Shown here piece by piece: positions 33,828 through 41,058 of a DNA stretch of 64,000 nucleotides. A program made the translations under genes and the position numbers. Positions within the stretch are counted from its first letter, which is position 1. The number at the start of each line of letters is the position of its first letter. Location of the stretch: the NCBI GenBank assembly GCA_903912445.1, contig CAIWHP010000048.1, positions 1 through 64,000 on the forward strand. The letters run 5' to 3'. This stretch comes from an uncultured Lentisphaerota bacterium (GTDB lineage: Bacteria; Verrucomicrobiota; Kiritimatiellia; CAIQIC01). A model generated the notes under the pieces. The model worked only from the letters and a program-made list of their open reading frames with translations, was not told where the DNA came from and searched no databases.

Positions 33828-34295
33828 ATGAAGAGACTGATCGTGATGATGCTGACGGCGGTAATGGTTGGCGGCCTCCGCACCGGGGCTGTCGAGGAGG
33901 ATCTGGCGCATCATGGCCCGCTCGACGGCCATGCGGTAAAGGTCTTCCACCTTCTCGCGCAGATGAAGCTCTCCGACGAGACGCGGGCGAAATGTCTCAA
34001 GGTCGCCGAGGAAGCCCAGAAGGAATGGCGCGCGTGGTTTGCCAAAAACTGCGGCAAGGTCGATCGCTACCAGAAAAAGATAGAAGAGCTCCGGACGGCT
34101 GGCAACCGCGCGGAATTGAAAAAGGTGCTGGCCGAAAAGAAAAAGTTCATGCACACCGCCCCCTCGTTATTGCGCAATTCCGAGCCCGTGAAAGCCGTTC
34201 TCTCCGCGGAGGAGTATGCGGCCTTCGCCGCGAAGCTCGAGGAGCTGAAAAAAGTCCTCCACAATCCAAAAGAGGAGCAGAAGCCAGGCTCCTGA
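33828..34295 (+). CDS. Small secreted helical protein, Spy/CpxP-like
   Basis: A 155-residue protein with a signal peptide (IVMMLTAVMVGGLRTGAV). It is otherwise almost wholly alpha-helical and charged: Lys/Glu/Ala-rich, with VFHLLAQMKLSDETRAKCL and VLSAEEYAAFAAKLEELKKVL. Spacing and composition recall LTxxQ-type Spy/CpxP periplasmic chaperones, but no clear LTxxQ motif is seen, so this is only a resemblance. It follows the sulfatase by 10 nt and ends the 34-kb co-directional run, before the first promoter of the shared type. Confidence 0.65.
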   Translation: MKRLIVMMLTAVMVGGLRTGAVEEDLAHHGPLDGHAVKVFHLLAQMKLSDETRAKCLKVAEEAQKEWRAWFAKNCGKVDRYQKKIEELRTAGNRAELKKVLAEKKKFMHTAPSLLRNSEPVKAVLSAEEYAAFAAKLEELKKVLHNPKEEQKPGS

Positions 34296-34346
34296 CCGGA
34301 CTTGAAGGGCCCGCCTCCGCAGCCGGTAACTGCGGCCGTGATTGGC

Positions 34347-34374
34347 TTGGCAAGTGGATGGCGCGTGCCATACT
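34347..34374 (+). promoter_or_regulatory. Shared-type promoter P1
   Basis: TTGGCA (34347-34352), a 16-nt spacer, then CATACT (34369-34374) preceded by TGC, as in extended -10 promoters, and followed by GCGCCGCG. The ATG of the sulfatase lies 27 nt after the -10 box. The same layout recurs at 39323, 41004, 46977 and 49340. Confidence 0.6.
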
Positions 34375-34401
34375 GCGCCGCGCTGGACGAAAGGGCTGGA
34401 T

Positions 34402-35985
34402 ATGAAGACAACCTCGCGTCGTGATTTTCTGAAGCTGGCGGGACTGGGCGTGGCCGCGGCGGCGTTGCCCGCGACCAGTACCGCGCCTGCGCGCCGGCCG
34501 AACGTGGTGCTCATCTACACCGACGATCACGATCTTGACGAGATCGCCTGCTTCGGCGGCAAGGTGCTGACGCCGCACATGGACAGCCTCGCGCGCGACG
34601 GCACCAAGTTCATGCGTTTCTACGTGGCCTCGGCGGTGTGCAGCCCGAGCCGCTACAACGCGCTCTCCGGCCGTTACGCGAGCCGCAGCGTCAGCCAGCA
34701 GGCGAAGACACCCGTCACCGCGCCGGCGAATCTCGGCTGGGAGGCGGGCGTCTATGCCGAGCGCGACCAGCGCACGTGCCTTGCCTTCGCCCTGCGCGAG
34801 GCGGGCTATGCGACCGGCATGGTGGGCAAGTGGCATCAAGGCAGCGGTGCGCCGCCGCCGAAGTTCGCACAGGACGCCGATCCCGCCGCGCCGGACATCC
34901 GCGCGAAACTGGAGGCGGGTTACGCGGCGGTGCAGCAGGCGGTGAAGGAGTGCGGCTTCGACTACGCGGAGAGCATCTACGCGAACAACGTCGGCGACGC
35001 CAAGCCCGGCACGAAGCACTGGCTGCCGAAACCGCTCCAGATCCACAACATGGAGTGGGTCACCGCTGGTGCGCTGAAATTCATCGAGCAAAACGCTTCG
35101 ACAGGCTCAGCGCAGGGCCAAGACAAGCCGTTCTTCCTCTACATGGCGCCGACGTTGGTCCACGGCCCTTCGCCGTTCAACTCGCTCAAGTCCGCCGACC
35201 CGCGCGCGACTCCGCGCGGTTATCTCGACAAGCTGCCGCAGGTCCAGCCGCCGCGCGAAGACGTGCTGCGTCGCGTCCGGCAGGCAGGCCTCAAACTGAT
35301 GGGCGCGGGCAGCACGTGGCTCGATGATGGCGTCGGCGCGGTGCTGAAGAAACTCGACGAACTTGGCCTCGCCGGCAACACGCTGGTACTGCTCGCGGGC
35401 GACAACGGCAACCCGGCCAAGTTCACCTGCTACGAGGGCGGCGCGCTGATGCCGTTCGTCGCACGCTGGCCGGGCGTCATGCCCGTCGGTCGCGTGTGCA
35501 GTGAGCTGGTCTCGAACATCGATTTCGCACCGACGATCCTCGAAGTGTGCGGCGCGGCGCCGCTGGCGAAGTCCGACGGCCAGAGCTTCGCGAAGTTGCT
35601 GCGCGGCGAGCCGGGCTATCGCCGCGACTCGCTCATGCTGGAGATCACCACCGAGCGGGCCGTGGTCACCGCCGACGGCTTCAAGTACATCGCCGTCCGC
35701 TACACGCCCGAGGTGCTCGCGGCCATGAAGACCGGGAAGCAGTTCAACCACTGGTGCGAGCCGATGGAAAAGAACACGCACTCCTACGATGCCGAGAAAA
35801 AATATCCGGCCTACTTCGACCTCGACCAGCTCTATGACCTGAAGGCCGACCCGCAGGAGCGGCGCAACCTCGCCGTCGATCCCGCCCAAGCCGCGCGCTT
35901 GAAGGCGATGCAGGCCCAACTGCGCGACTACAGCCAGCAGCTCCCGCATCCCTTCGGCGAATTCAAACCGCTGGCCGCGAAATAA
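34402..35985 (+). CDS. Type I sulfatase (Tat-exported)
   Basis: A 527-residue sulfatase. The Tat leader is SRRDFLKLAGLGVAA, the metal strand is NVVLIYTDDHDLDE and the formylglycine motif is C80-S-P-S-R. GMVGKWHQG follows, and AGDNG is the second metal site. The insertion NASTGSAQGQDK (about residues 232-243) is encoded by a dispersed repeat (35095-35120) and adds a loop before the FFLYMAPTLVHGPSP segment. Start is at the ATG at 34402 because the Tat motif begins there and the promoter-like element P1 lies just upstream. Likely its own transcription unit. The downstream region is repeat-rich and ends the block. Confidence 0.92.
   Translation: MKTTSRRDFLKLAGLGVAAAALPATSTAPARRPNVVLIYTDDHDLDEIACFGGKVLTPHMDSLARDGTKFMRFYVASAVCSPSRYNALSGRYASRSVSQQAKTPVTAPANLGWEAGVYAERDQRTCLAFALREAGYATGMVGKWHQGSGAPPPKFAQDADPAAPDIRAKLEAGYAAVQQAVKECGFDYAESIYANNVGDAKPGTKHWLPKPLQIHNMEWVTAGALKFIEQNASTGSAQGQDKPFFLYMAPTLVHGPSPFNSLKSADPRATPRGYLDKLPQVQPPREDVLRRVRQAGLKLMGAGSTWLDDGVGAVLKKLDELGLAGNTLVLLAGDNGNPAKFTCYEGGALMPFVARWPGVMPVGRVCSELVSNIDFAPTILEVCGAAPLAKSDGQSFAKLLRGEPGYRRDSLMLEITTERAVVTADGFKYIAVRYTPEVLAAMKTGKQFNHWCEPMEKNTHSYDAEKKYPAYFDLDQLYDLKADPQERRNLAVDPAQAARLKAMQAQLRDYSQQLPHPFGEFKPLAAK
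35095..35120 (+). repeat. In-frame dispersed repeat (CTTCGACAGGCTCAG type), copy 2
   Basis: GCTTCGACAGGCTCAGCGCA, followed by GGGCCA, sits inside the sulfatase gene and encodes STGSAQG. It is related to 6003-6028 and 39478-39503, which lie in two other sulfatase genes. Confidence 0.7.
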
Positions 35986-36002
35986 ACGCCGCTTGGAAGC
36001 CG

Positions 36003-36135
36003 GAAGCCGCACCGCGAATTTCGCGAATGCCGCGAATTTCCGAAAAAGTCTGTTTCGCCGGGTCGGTGACCCGGCCTACAACAGAAAGGGCGGTCTCTTA
36101 TTGGCAATTTTGTAGGCCGCGTGACCTCACGCGGC
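36003..36135. repeat. REP-like inverted pair with GCGAATTTC cluster
   Basis: Two hairpins lie at 36057-36075 (GCCGGGTcggtgACCCGGC) and 36116-36135 (GCCGCGTgacctcACGCGGC). The first is followed by CTACA and the second preceded by TGTAG, so the two units face each other like a paired REP element. Just upstream, 36010-36040 repeats GCGAATTTC/GCGAATGCC. The stretch lies between a plus-strand sulfatase and convergent minus-strand genes, where it may also act in termination. Confidence 0.65.
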
Positions 36136-36203
36136 GTCTGCATGGAACCGCAGATGATTTGAACGGGGGTAACGGGGCAAAGAAGTCGAAGGGTGGGGCG
36201 GTC

Positions 36204-36419
36204 TTATTTCCGCTTGCGCCGTCCAAGCTTCCACACCAACGCCCGGCCTGCGCCTTTCACCCGTACCAAGCCGATCTCGCGCTCCAAAACACCCGTCCAT
36301 GCCGGGCAAGGCCGGTCATAGGGCAAAGCCAGATGGTCTCTCAACTCCGCCCATGCTCGGCCCTCAGGATGAAGGAGCAACTCGTTCTGAATGGCATCTC
36401 GAAATTCTGTGTATCTCAT
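36204..36419 (-). CDS. Small conserved hypothetical, winged-helix-like
   Basis: A 71-residue protein starting at the ATG (36419); an in-frame GTG at 36446 would add nine residues. The pattern WAELRDHLALPYDRPCPAWTGVLE followed by EIGLVRVKGAGRALVWKL is a small conserved family I have seen in many high-GC genomes without a function. Helix-turn-beta order suggests a DNA-binding winged helix. It is on the minus strand with the lipoprotein 37 nt upstream. Not obviously part of the polysaccharide pathway; it may mark the edge of an accessory insertion. Confidence 0.6.
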   Translation of the reverse strand: MRYTEFRDAIQNELLLHPEGRAWAELRDHLALPYDRPCPAWTGVLEREIGLVRVKGAGRALVWKLGRRKRK

Positions 36420-36456
36420 AAACACGTTGTACCGCTTAACGGTCACATTGAAGGTT

Positions 36457-36897
36457 TCAGGGACCCGTCCGCGGGTGACGCATACCTTCCGATGTGTTGT
36501 TGGACGCTCTAATTGGTTTCAGTCTGAGTTCGTCAAAGGTCTTGGGGTTCATGACCTTTAGAATCTCGTACCCGTCTGCGCGGACTAGAATGCAACTGAT
36601 GAAGATCTTCTTCAATGGTTTGTTACTGATGGTGTAGCCGTCTTTCGAGATAGCCTCAATATCAGGTGGCGCGAAGGTTACGCACCCATGTGCGTCAGCA
36701 GTCCGGTGAACCGATTTCCCCCAGTAGTAACCCTGGAACCCGGACCGCCACTGGAGTTCCACCGTTGCTTCCGAGACGGGACGAAGTGTTGATGCATCCA
36801 CCACGCGCATGGAGACGGGCAGACGGACTGACTGGAGCGTGGACGCACAACCCACGAGAGCGAGAACACCAAGCAATCCGATCATCCGAATCATCAT
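36457..36897 (-). CDS. Putative lipoprotein of unknown function
   Basis: A 146-residue protein with a lipobox (ALVG-C17) after a short hydrophobic stretch, so it is probably anchored to a membrane. The mature part has a carboxypeptidase-regulatory-like feel (MRVVDASTLRPVSEATVELQW and TADAHGCVTFAPPDIEAISKDGY), typical of a small Ig-like beta-sandwich. GAGAGAGG just upstream supports an ATG at 36897 or 36894. Lower GC than the sulfatase genes. It forms the minus-strand island with 36204 and 37183, with no link to polysaccharide visible. Confidence 0.65.
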   Translation of the reverse strand: MMIRMIGLLGVLALVGCASTLQSVRLPVSMRVVDASTLRPVSEATVELQWRSGFQGYYWGKSVHRTADAHGCVTFAPPDIEAISKDGYTISNKPLKKIFISCILVRADGYEILKVMNPKTFDELRLKPIRASNNTSEGMRHPRTGP

Positions 36898-37087
36898 TGC
36901 CTCTCTCACAGCCAACCGTGTTGTTGAACGAACTAAAAGCTGTGTCTATGCAGTCGTATTTTTCGTCACGGCGGCATGGTAGGGAGGCGGCGACGGTGTG
37001 CCAAGCTGGAAAACGGCTTGATGGGGCAGCCATTAGGCGCGGGCGACTTTGCGTGAGAGGTTTTCCATCTGCGGCCATCAAAGAATT
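36898..37087. other. Intergenic stretch without recognised feature
   Basis: Between the lipoprotein start and the GACCTC/CACAGAGG repeat. It probably contains the minus-strand promoter for the lipoprotein gene, but I cannot point to a convincing box. No supported gene was seen. Confidence 0.4.
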
Positions 37088-37171
37088 AACCACAGAGGTC
37101 ACGGAGGTCCGAAAGAGGTTCACTGAGGCTGCAACTCTGTGACCTCCGGTTTCCTCTGCGTCCTCTGTGGT
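37088..37171. repeat. CACAGAGG inverted repeat, copy 1
   Basis: AACCACAGAGGTCACGGAGG on the left is mirrored by CCTCTGCGTCCTCTGTGGT on the right, giving a long imperfect hairpin. A related copy in the same family lies at 49220-49298. The element sits just after the end of the minus-strand beta-helix gene. Confidence 0.65.
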
Positions 37172-37182
37172 GAAGTCCGCTG

Positions 37183-39240
37183 TCATCGCTTAGGCGGGTG
37201 TGCAACGCGCGCGGCTTGGTTGGTGAAATCTTCCCAACCGTTGTGCTTGAGCAGCGCGCGCGCCGTGCGGATGAGCTGGTCGGTGCTCTGGCTGCGCCAC
37301 TGAGCGCTGATGGAGGAGTGATAGCCCTGCGCGGGGCCGCAGCGGCGGCTGTCGAACGCGTCGGGTGGTTCGCCGGTCCAGGCGTTGTTCGTGGCGGCGG
37401 CGACGTATTGCAGATCAGCACCGGTGGCACCCAGCCATTCGCTGGTGGAGGCGCGGGTGACGCGGGCTTCGTCGGTGAACAGCTTCGCGTCCTGGGCGTT
37501 GGCCCCGTCGCAGCTGACGAGGCACTGTTGGAGGGCGATCTTCGCCTCGGCGTCGCCCTTCTTGTCGGCGGCTAGCTGCTGGCTGCTGTTGTTGTGGAAG
37601 GTGCAGTGCGCCGCGTGCACGTCGCCGATGGACCACAACCCGGCGGTGATCCACGAGCCGCCGTGTTTGACCGAGTAGGCGCTCAAGCAGTTGTACATGA
37701 ACGCGTGGTTCCAGATGCGGAAGTTCATCTTGTTGCGCAGGCTGGCGCAGTTGAGGTAGACGACGTTGCGGGCCTTCACGTCCCAGCCGCCGTCGGCGTT
37801 GTCGAAGGAGGAGCAGTTGATGAAGGCGAGGTTGCGCACGTCGTTCTCGGCGCAGAAGCCGTCGCCCTGCCAGTAGCGCGCCTTGGAGTAGATGGCGTTG
37901 CGCGCGACGCAGTTGATGAAGAGGATGTCGTGCTCGCCGGCCCACGTTTTCGGATCCTTGTTGGATTGCCGGCGCGGCGAGTCACCGGCGAGCTGGTAGC
38001 AGATATGGAACGCCTCCTTCATCCAGTCCTTGCCGCCGGCGTCGGCGACGCAGTTGATGAGGCGCACATCGTAGTTGCCGCCCTGCAGACGGACGGCGTT
38101 CTTGGTGAAGTGGATGAACTGGCAGTCGGCGATCTCGATATCGTGCGAGGCCAGTTCGGGTTGATCGGTGTAGGCCAGTCCGCACAGGAAGATGCCGTAG
38201 CGGAATTCAAAGAGGCCGAGGTTGCGGAAGCGCAGGCCGACGTGCTGGCCCTTCGTGCTGATGACGCCAAACTGGTAGCGGGCCAGTCGGAGCTTCTCGA
38301 ACGCGCAGTGCGCCACCCCGTCTTTCAGGGAGACGAAGGTCGAGCCGCCTTCGGGCTTGGCCGGATTCCATGTGCCGACGAAACACGGCAGGTCTTGGCC
38401 GGTATCCTCGCCCGCGAGCCGTTTCATTTTGTCGGAAGCGGTGCCTCCGGTCGTGATCGCCAGCGAAACCCCCGCATAGACGCCGCTGCCGACGCGGCAC
38501 GTCCGGCCCGGCGCGAGCGCATCCCACGCGGCTTGCAGCACGCCCGGCGCGTTGCCGGGCAGGGCATGCACCCAGCTTGAGCCGTCGCGCTGGCCCGCGC
38601 CGGTCGGCGTCACGTAGAGGTCGGCGTCGGTGGCCTTGAGCGGCAGCGGTGGCGGTGCGAGCGGCTTGATGGCGGCCGCCTGTGTGATCCCCTCGGTCCA
38701 CGGCGTCGGGGCCGGGGCCGCGCCCACCTCGACGAGCCGCAGGCCGGCGAACCAGCCAACCTGATTCAACCAGCCGCGGCTGGCGTTCTGCTCCCAGCGG
38801 CACAGCACCTGGATTTCGTCCGCGGCGTCGGTGGCAATTTCGAATGTGGTCGGTGCCCAGTTCGTCTGCGATTTGGTCGGCAGTCCGATACGTTTCACTT
38901 CGTGGCCTTCGCGGCGCAGCTTGAGATAGAGGAACGCGAAGCCGGCCTTGGTGCTGCGCGTCTGGCCTTCGAGCCGGTAAAGCGTGCGGGGCTTGGCTTT
39001 GACGTTCTGATAGATCTGGCCGTAGGACGAGCCGCCGTCCTTCACCAACTCGATCCTCAGCGACTGGCCGGCTGTGCCCGGCGGCACATCGCGATCCACG
39101 GAAACTTTCTGCCCGTCGCCGAGGCTCCACCCTTCGGTCTGGCGGGAGAAATCTCCGTTCTGAAGCAGGGTGCTTTCGCCGGCGAGGCTGGCGATCGCCA
39201 GCAGGGCCGAGAGGCAGATGAGTCGGGTGATGGCTTTCAT
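37183..39240 (-). CDS. Secreted CBM-like plus right-handed beta-helix protein
   Basis: A 685-residue protein with a signal peptide (LICLSALLAIASLAGES). Residues about 25-170 form a carbohydrate-binding-type beta-sandwich (LLQNGDFSRQTEGWSLGDG, the usual start of CBM4/9-like modules). A linker carries DLYVTPTGAGQRDGSSW, the standard entry of DUF1565/pectin-lyase-like helices. The beta-helix runs to about 600 (IEIADCQFIHFTKNAVRL, NLAFINCSSFDNADGG, NVVYLNCASL). No catalytic triad was recognised, so lyase, hydrolase or binding are all possible. Start at 39240 is chosen from the signal peptide; the frame is open further upstream without a leader. Divergent from the sulfatase at 39378. Confidence 0.75.
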   Translation of the reverse strand: MKAITRLICLSALLAIASLAGESTLLQNGDFSRQTEGWSLGDGQKVSVDRDVPPGTAGQSLRIELVKDGGSSYGQIYQNVKAKPRTLYRLEGQTRSTKAGFAFLYLKLRREGHEVKRIGLPTKSQTNWAPTTFEIATDAADEIQVLCRWEQNASRGWLNQVGWFAGLRLVEVGAAPAPTPWTEGITQAAAIKPLAPPPLPLKATDADLYVTPTGAGQRDGSSWVHALPGNAPGVLQAAWDALAPGRTCRVGSGVYAGVSLAITTGGTASDKMKRLAGEDTGQDLPCFVGTWNPAKPEGGSTFVSLKDGVAHCAFEKLRLARYQFGVISTKGQHVGLRFRNLGLFEFRYGIFLCGLAYTDQPELASHDIEIADCQFIHFTKNAVRLQGGNYDVRLINCVADAGGKDWMKEAFHICYQLAGDSPRRQSNKDPKTWAGEHDILFINCVARNAIYSKARYWQGDGFCAENDVRNLAFINCSSFDNADGGWDVKARNVVYLNCASLRNKMNFRIWNHAFMYNCLSAYSVKHGGSWITAGLWSIGDVHAAHCTFHNNSSQQLAADKKGDAEAKIALQQCLVSCDGANAQDAKLFTDEARVTRASTSEWLGATGADLQYVAAATNNAWTGEPPDAFDSRRCGPAQGYHSSISAQWRSQSTDQLIRTARALLKHNGWEDFTNQAARVAHPPKR

Positions 39241-39322
39241 GGATGCACACGGTCTAATGGAAAGCGCATGCTCGGTCAATCTTCCTGTGCGGTCATCAAG
39301 GAGTGGGGCGGCTGCGTTGGGC

Positions 39323-39350
39323 TTGGCAAGTGTGCGGGGCATGGCATACT
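39323..39350 (+). promoter_or_regulatory. Shared-type promoter P2
   Basis: TTGGCA (39323-39328), 16-nt spacer, TGG-CATACT (39345-39350), then GCGCCGCG. It lies in the 137-bp divergent region, and the sulfatase ATG is 27 nt after the -10 box, the same distance as for P1 and P3. Confidence 0.62.
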
Positions 39351-39377
39351 GCGCCGCGTTGGGAAAAAGGACACTGC

Positions 39378-40886
39378 ATGACAACGACTTCACGGCGCGA
39401 TTTTCTGAGGTTGGCCGGGGCTGGCCTGCTCGGTCTGCCCATGCTGGGCAGGAGTGCGGAGTCCGCCAGCCGCCGGTCCCTCGACTCTGCTCGGGGCAGG
39501 CCCAACATCCTCTGGCTCGTGGGCGAGAACATGGACCACGACCTTGGCTGCTACGGCCAGAAGCTCGTCAGCACGCCGAACCTCGACCGGCTTGCGGCGG
39601 AGGGCGTCCGCTATACGCGGGTCTTCGCCACCTCGCCTTCCTGCGCGCCGAGCCGCTCGGCATTCATGCTGGGGATGTATCAGACCACGACCGACACGCA
39701 CAACATGCGGTCGCACCGCAGCGACGACTTCCGGCTGCCGCCCGGCGTGCGTCCGCTCACGCACCGCCTCCGCGACACGGGCTACTTCACCGCCAACATC
39801 AAGACCATCAGCGGCCGTGCCGTCGGCACGGGCAAACTCGATCTGAACTTCGCCAATGAAGGCCCCATCTTCGAGTCCGACGACTGGGGCGCGCTGAAGG
39901 CGCGCCAGCCCTTCTACGCGCAGGTGAACTCGCACGAGGTCGAATACGACATCTATGACCGCCTGTCCGCCGGCAAGTCGCGCGTCGAGTGGGTCGGCGA
40001 GCGCGAGCATCCGCAACTCGCCACGGAGCAGAACGTTGCGCCGCCGCCGTATTATCCCGACCATCCCGTGGTGCGGCAGGAGTGGGCGCGCTATCTCAAC
40101 TCCGTCTCCGGCATGGATCGCCGTATCGGGTGGGTGCTGGATCAGTTGCGCGCCGACGGGCTCGAGGACGACACGGTCATCATCTTCTTCGCCGACAACG
40201 GCCGGCTCGAGGCGCGCGGCATCCACTGGTGCTACGACAGCGGCCTGCGCGTGCCGATGATCATCCGCTGGCCGAAGAACTTCCCCGCGCCGCCGCACTT
40301 CAAGCCCGGCACCGTCAACGATGCGGTCATCAGCCTGCTCGACCTCACCGCCACCACGCTCGCCATCGCCGGCGTATCCCGGCCAGCGGGGATGCAGAGC
40401 CGGATCTTCCTCGGCGCGCAGGCCGACCCGCCGCGGCGCTGCGCCTTCAGCGCGCGCGATCGCATAGACGAAACCGTCAAGCGCATCCGCTCGGTCCGCG
40501 ACGCGCGCTATCGTTACATCCGGAACATGCTCCCCGGCCCGACGTTCACCTCGCTGAACCGCTACAAGGAGAAATGCTTCCTCATCATCCCGCTGATGCG
40601 CCAGCTCCACGCGGCGGGCCAGCTCTCCGGCCCGCCGCTTGCGCTGATGGCGGCGCGCGCGCCCGACGAGGAGCTCTACGATCTCGAACAGGACCCGCAC
40701 GAAATCAACAACCTCGCCAGCTCCCGGCTGGGCGCACATGCGGAAGCCCTGACGCGCTTGCGTGCCGCGCTCGATGAGTGGCTGGTCGAGACGGACGATC
40801 ACGGCCGGTTCCCCGAACCGCCCGCTCTCATCGCGCCCTTTGAGAAGGAAATGCACGACTGGTTCGGCACCCCCGCGCTGCCTTGA
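39378..40886 (+). CDS. Type I sulfatase (Tat-exported), N-sulfatase-like
   Basis: A 502-residue sulfatase. The Tat leader is SRRDFLRLAGAGLLG, then a repeat-encoded linker (SLDSARGRP). The metal strand is NILWLVGENMDHDLGCYG, where the acidic pair is replaced by E-N, and the formylglycine motif is C89-A-P-S-R. The second metal site is FADNG. The NILWLxxENxxxD form and the MLGMYQTTTDTHNMRS segment are those of the heparan-N-sulfatase-like group common in the PVC phyla. ATG at 39378 gives the Tat motif. Promoter P2 is directly upstream. It ends 10 nt before palindromic repeat locus 4. Confidence 0.9.
   Translation: MTTTSRRDFLRLAGAGLLGLPMLGRSAESASRRSLDSARGRPNILWLVGENMDHDLGCYGQKLVSTPNLDRLAAEGVRYTRVFATSPSCAPSRSAFMLGMYQTTTDTHNMRSHRSDDFRLPPGVRPLTHRLRDTGYFTANIKTISGRAVGTGKLDLNFANEGPIFESDDWGALKARQPFYAQVNSHEVEYDIYDRLSAGKSRVEWVGEREHPQLATEQNVAPPPYYPDHPVVRQEWARYLNSVSGMDRRIGWVLDQLRADGLEDDTVIIFFADNGRLEARGIHWCYDSGLRVPMIIRWPKNFPAPPHFKPGTVNDAVISLLDLTATTLAIAGVSRPAGMQSRIFLGAQADPPRRCAFSARDRIDETVKRIRSVRDARYRYIRNMLPGPTFTSLNRYKEKCFLIIPLMRQLHAAGQLSGPPLALMAARAPDEELYDLEQDPHEINNLASSRLGAHAEALTRLRAALDEWLVETDDHGRFPEPPALIAPFEKEMHDWFGTPALP
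39478..39503 (+). repeat. In-frame dispersed repeat, copy 3
   Basis: CCCTCGACTCTGCTCGGGGC, then AGGCCC, encodes SLDSARGRP. It sits exactly between the Tat signal and the catalytic domain of the sulfatase at 39378-40886. Confidence 0.7.
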
Positions 40887-40895
40887 ATGCTCCGC

Positions 40896-40945
40896 GTTTC
40901 CAAGCATTGGAAACCGGAACCGGGGTTTTTCCATACCTTGGAATA
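40896..40945. repeat. Double palindromic repeat, locus 4
   Basis: GTTTCCAAgcaTTGGAAAC (40896-40914, slightly imperfect) and a second unit, TTTTTCCatacCTTGGAAT (about 40925-40942), are centred 29 bp apart. The element lies in the intergenic region after a sulfatase and about 60 bp before promoter P3. Confidence 0.8.
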
Positions 40946-41003
40946 GCGCGGGCCGGGGAAGTTGGGCGCTGGCCACAATAGAGCGCGGCTGGCTGCGTTT
41001 GGC

Positions 41004-41031
41004 TTGGTAAGGCGACGGCGCATGGCATAGT
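41004..41031 (+). promoter_or_regulatory. Shared-type promoter P3
   Basis: TTGGTA (41004-41009), 16-nt spacer, TGG-CATAGT (41026-41031), followed by GCGCGGCG. The ATG lies 27 nt downstream of the -10 box. Slightly degenerate relative to P1 and P2. Confidence 0.55.
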
Positions 41032-41058
41032 GCGCGGCGCTGTCTGAAAGCGGAGACC

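Noticed and set aside
39323-39350. Sigma-54 promoter (GG-N10-GC) at the shared motif
   Set aside because: Aligning all five sites gives no constant GG-N10-GC, whereas the TTGGCA-N16-CATACT spacing is constant. A sigma-70-type reading fits better.
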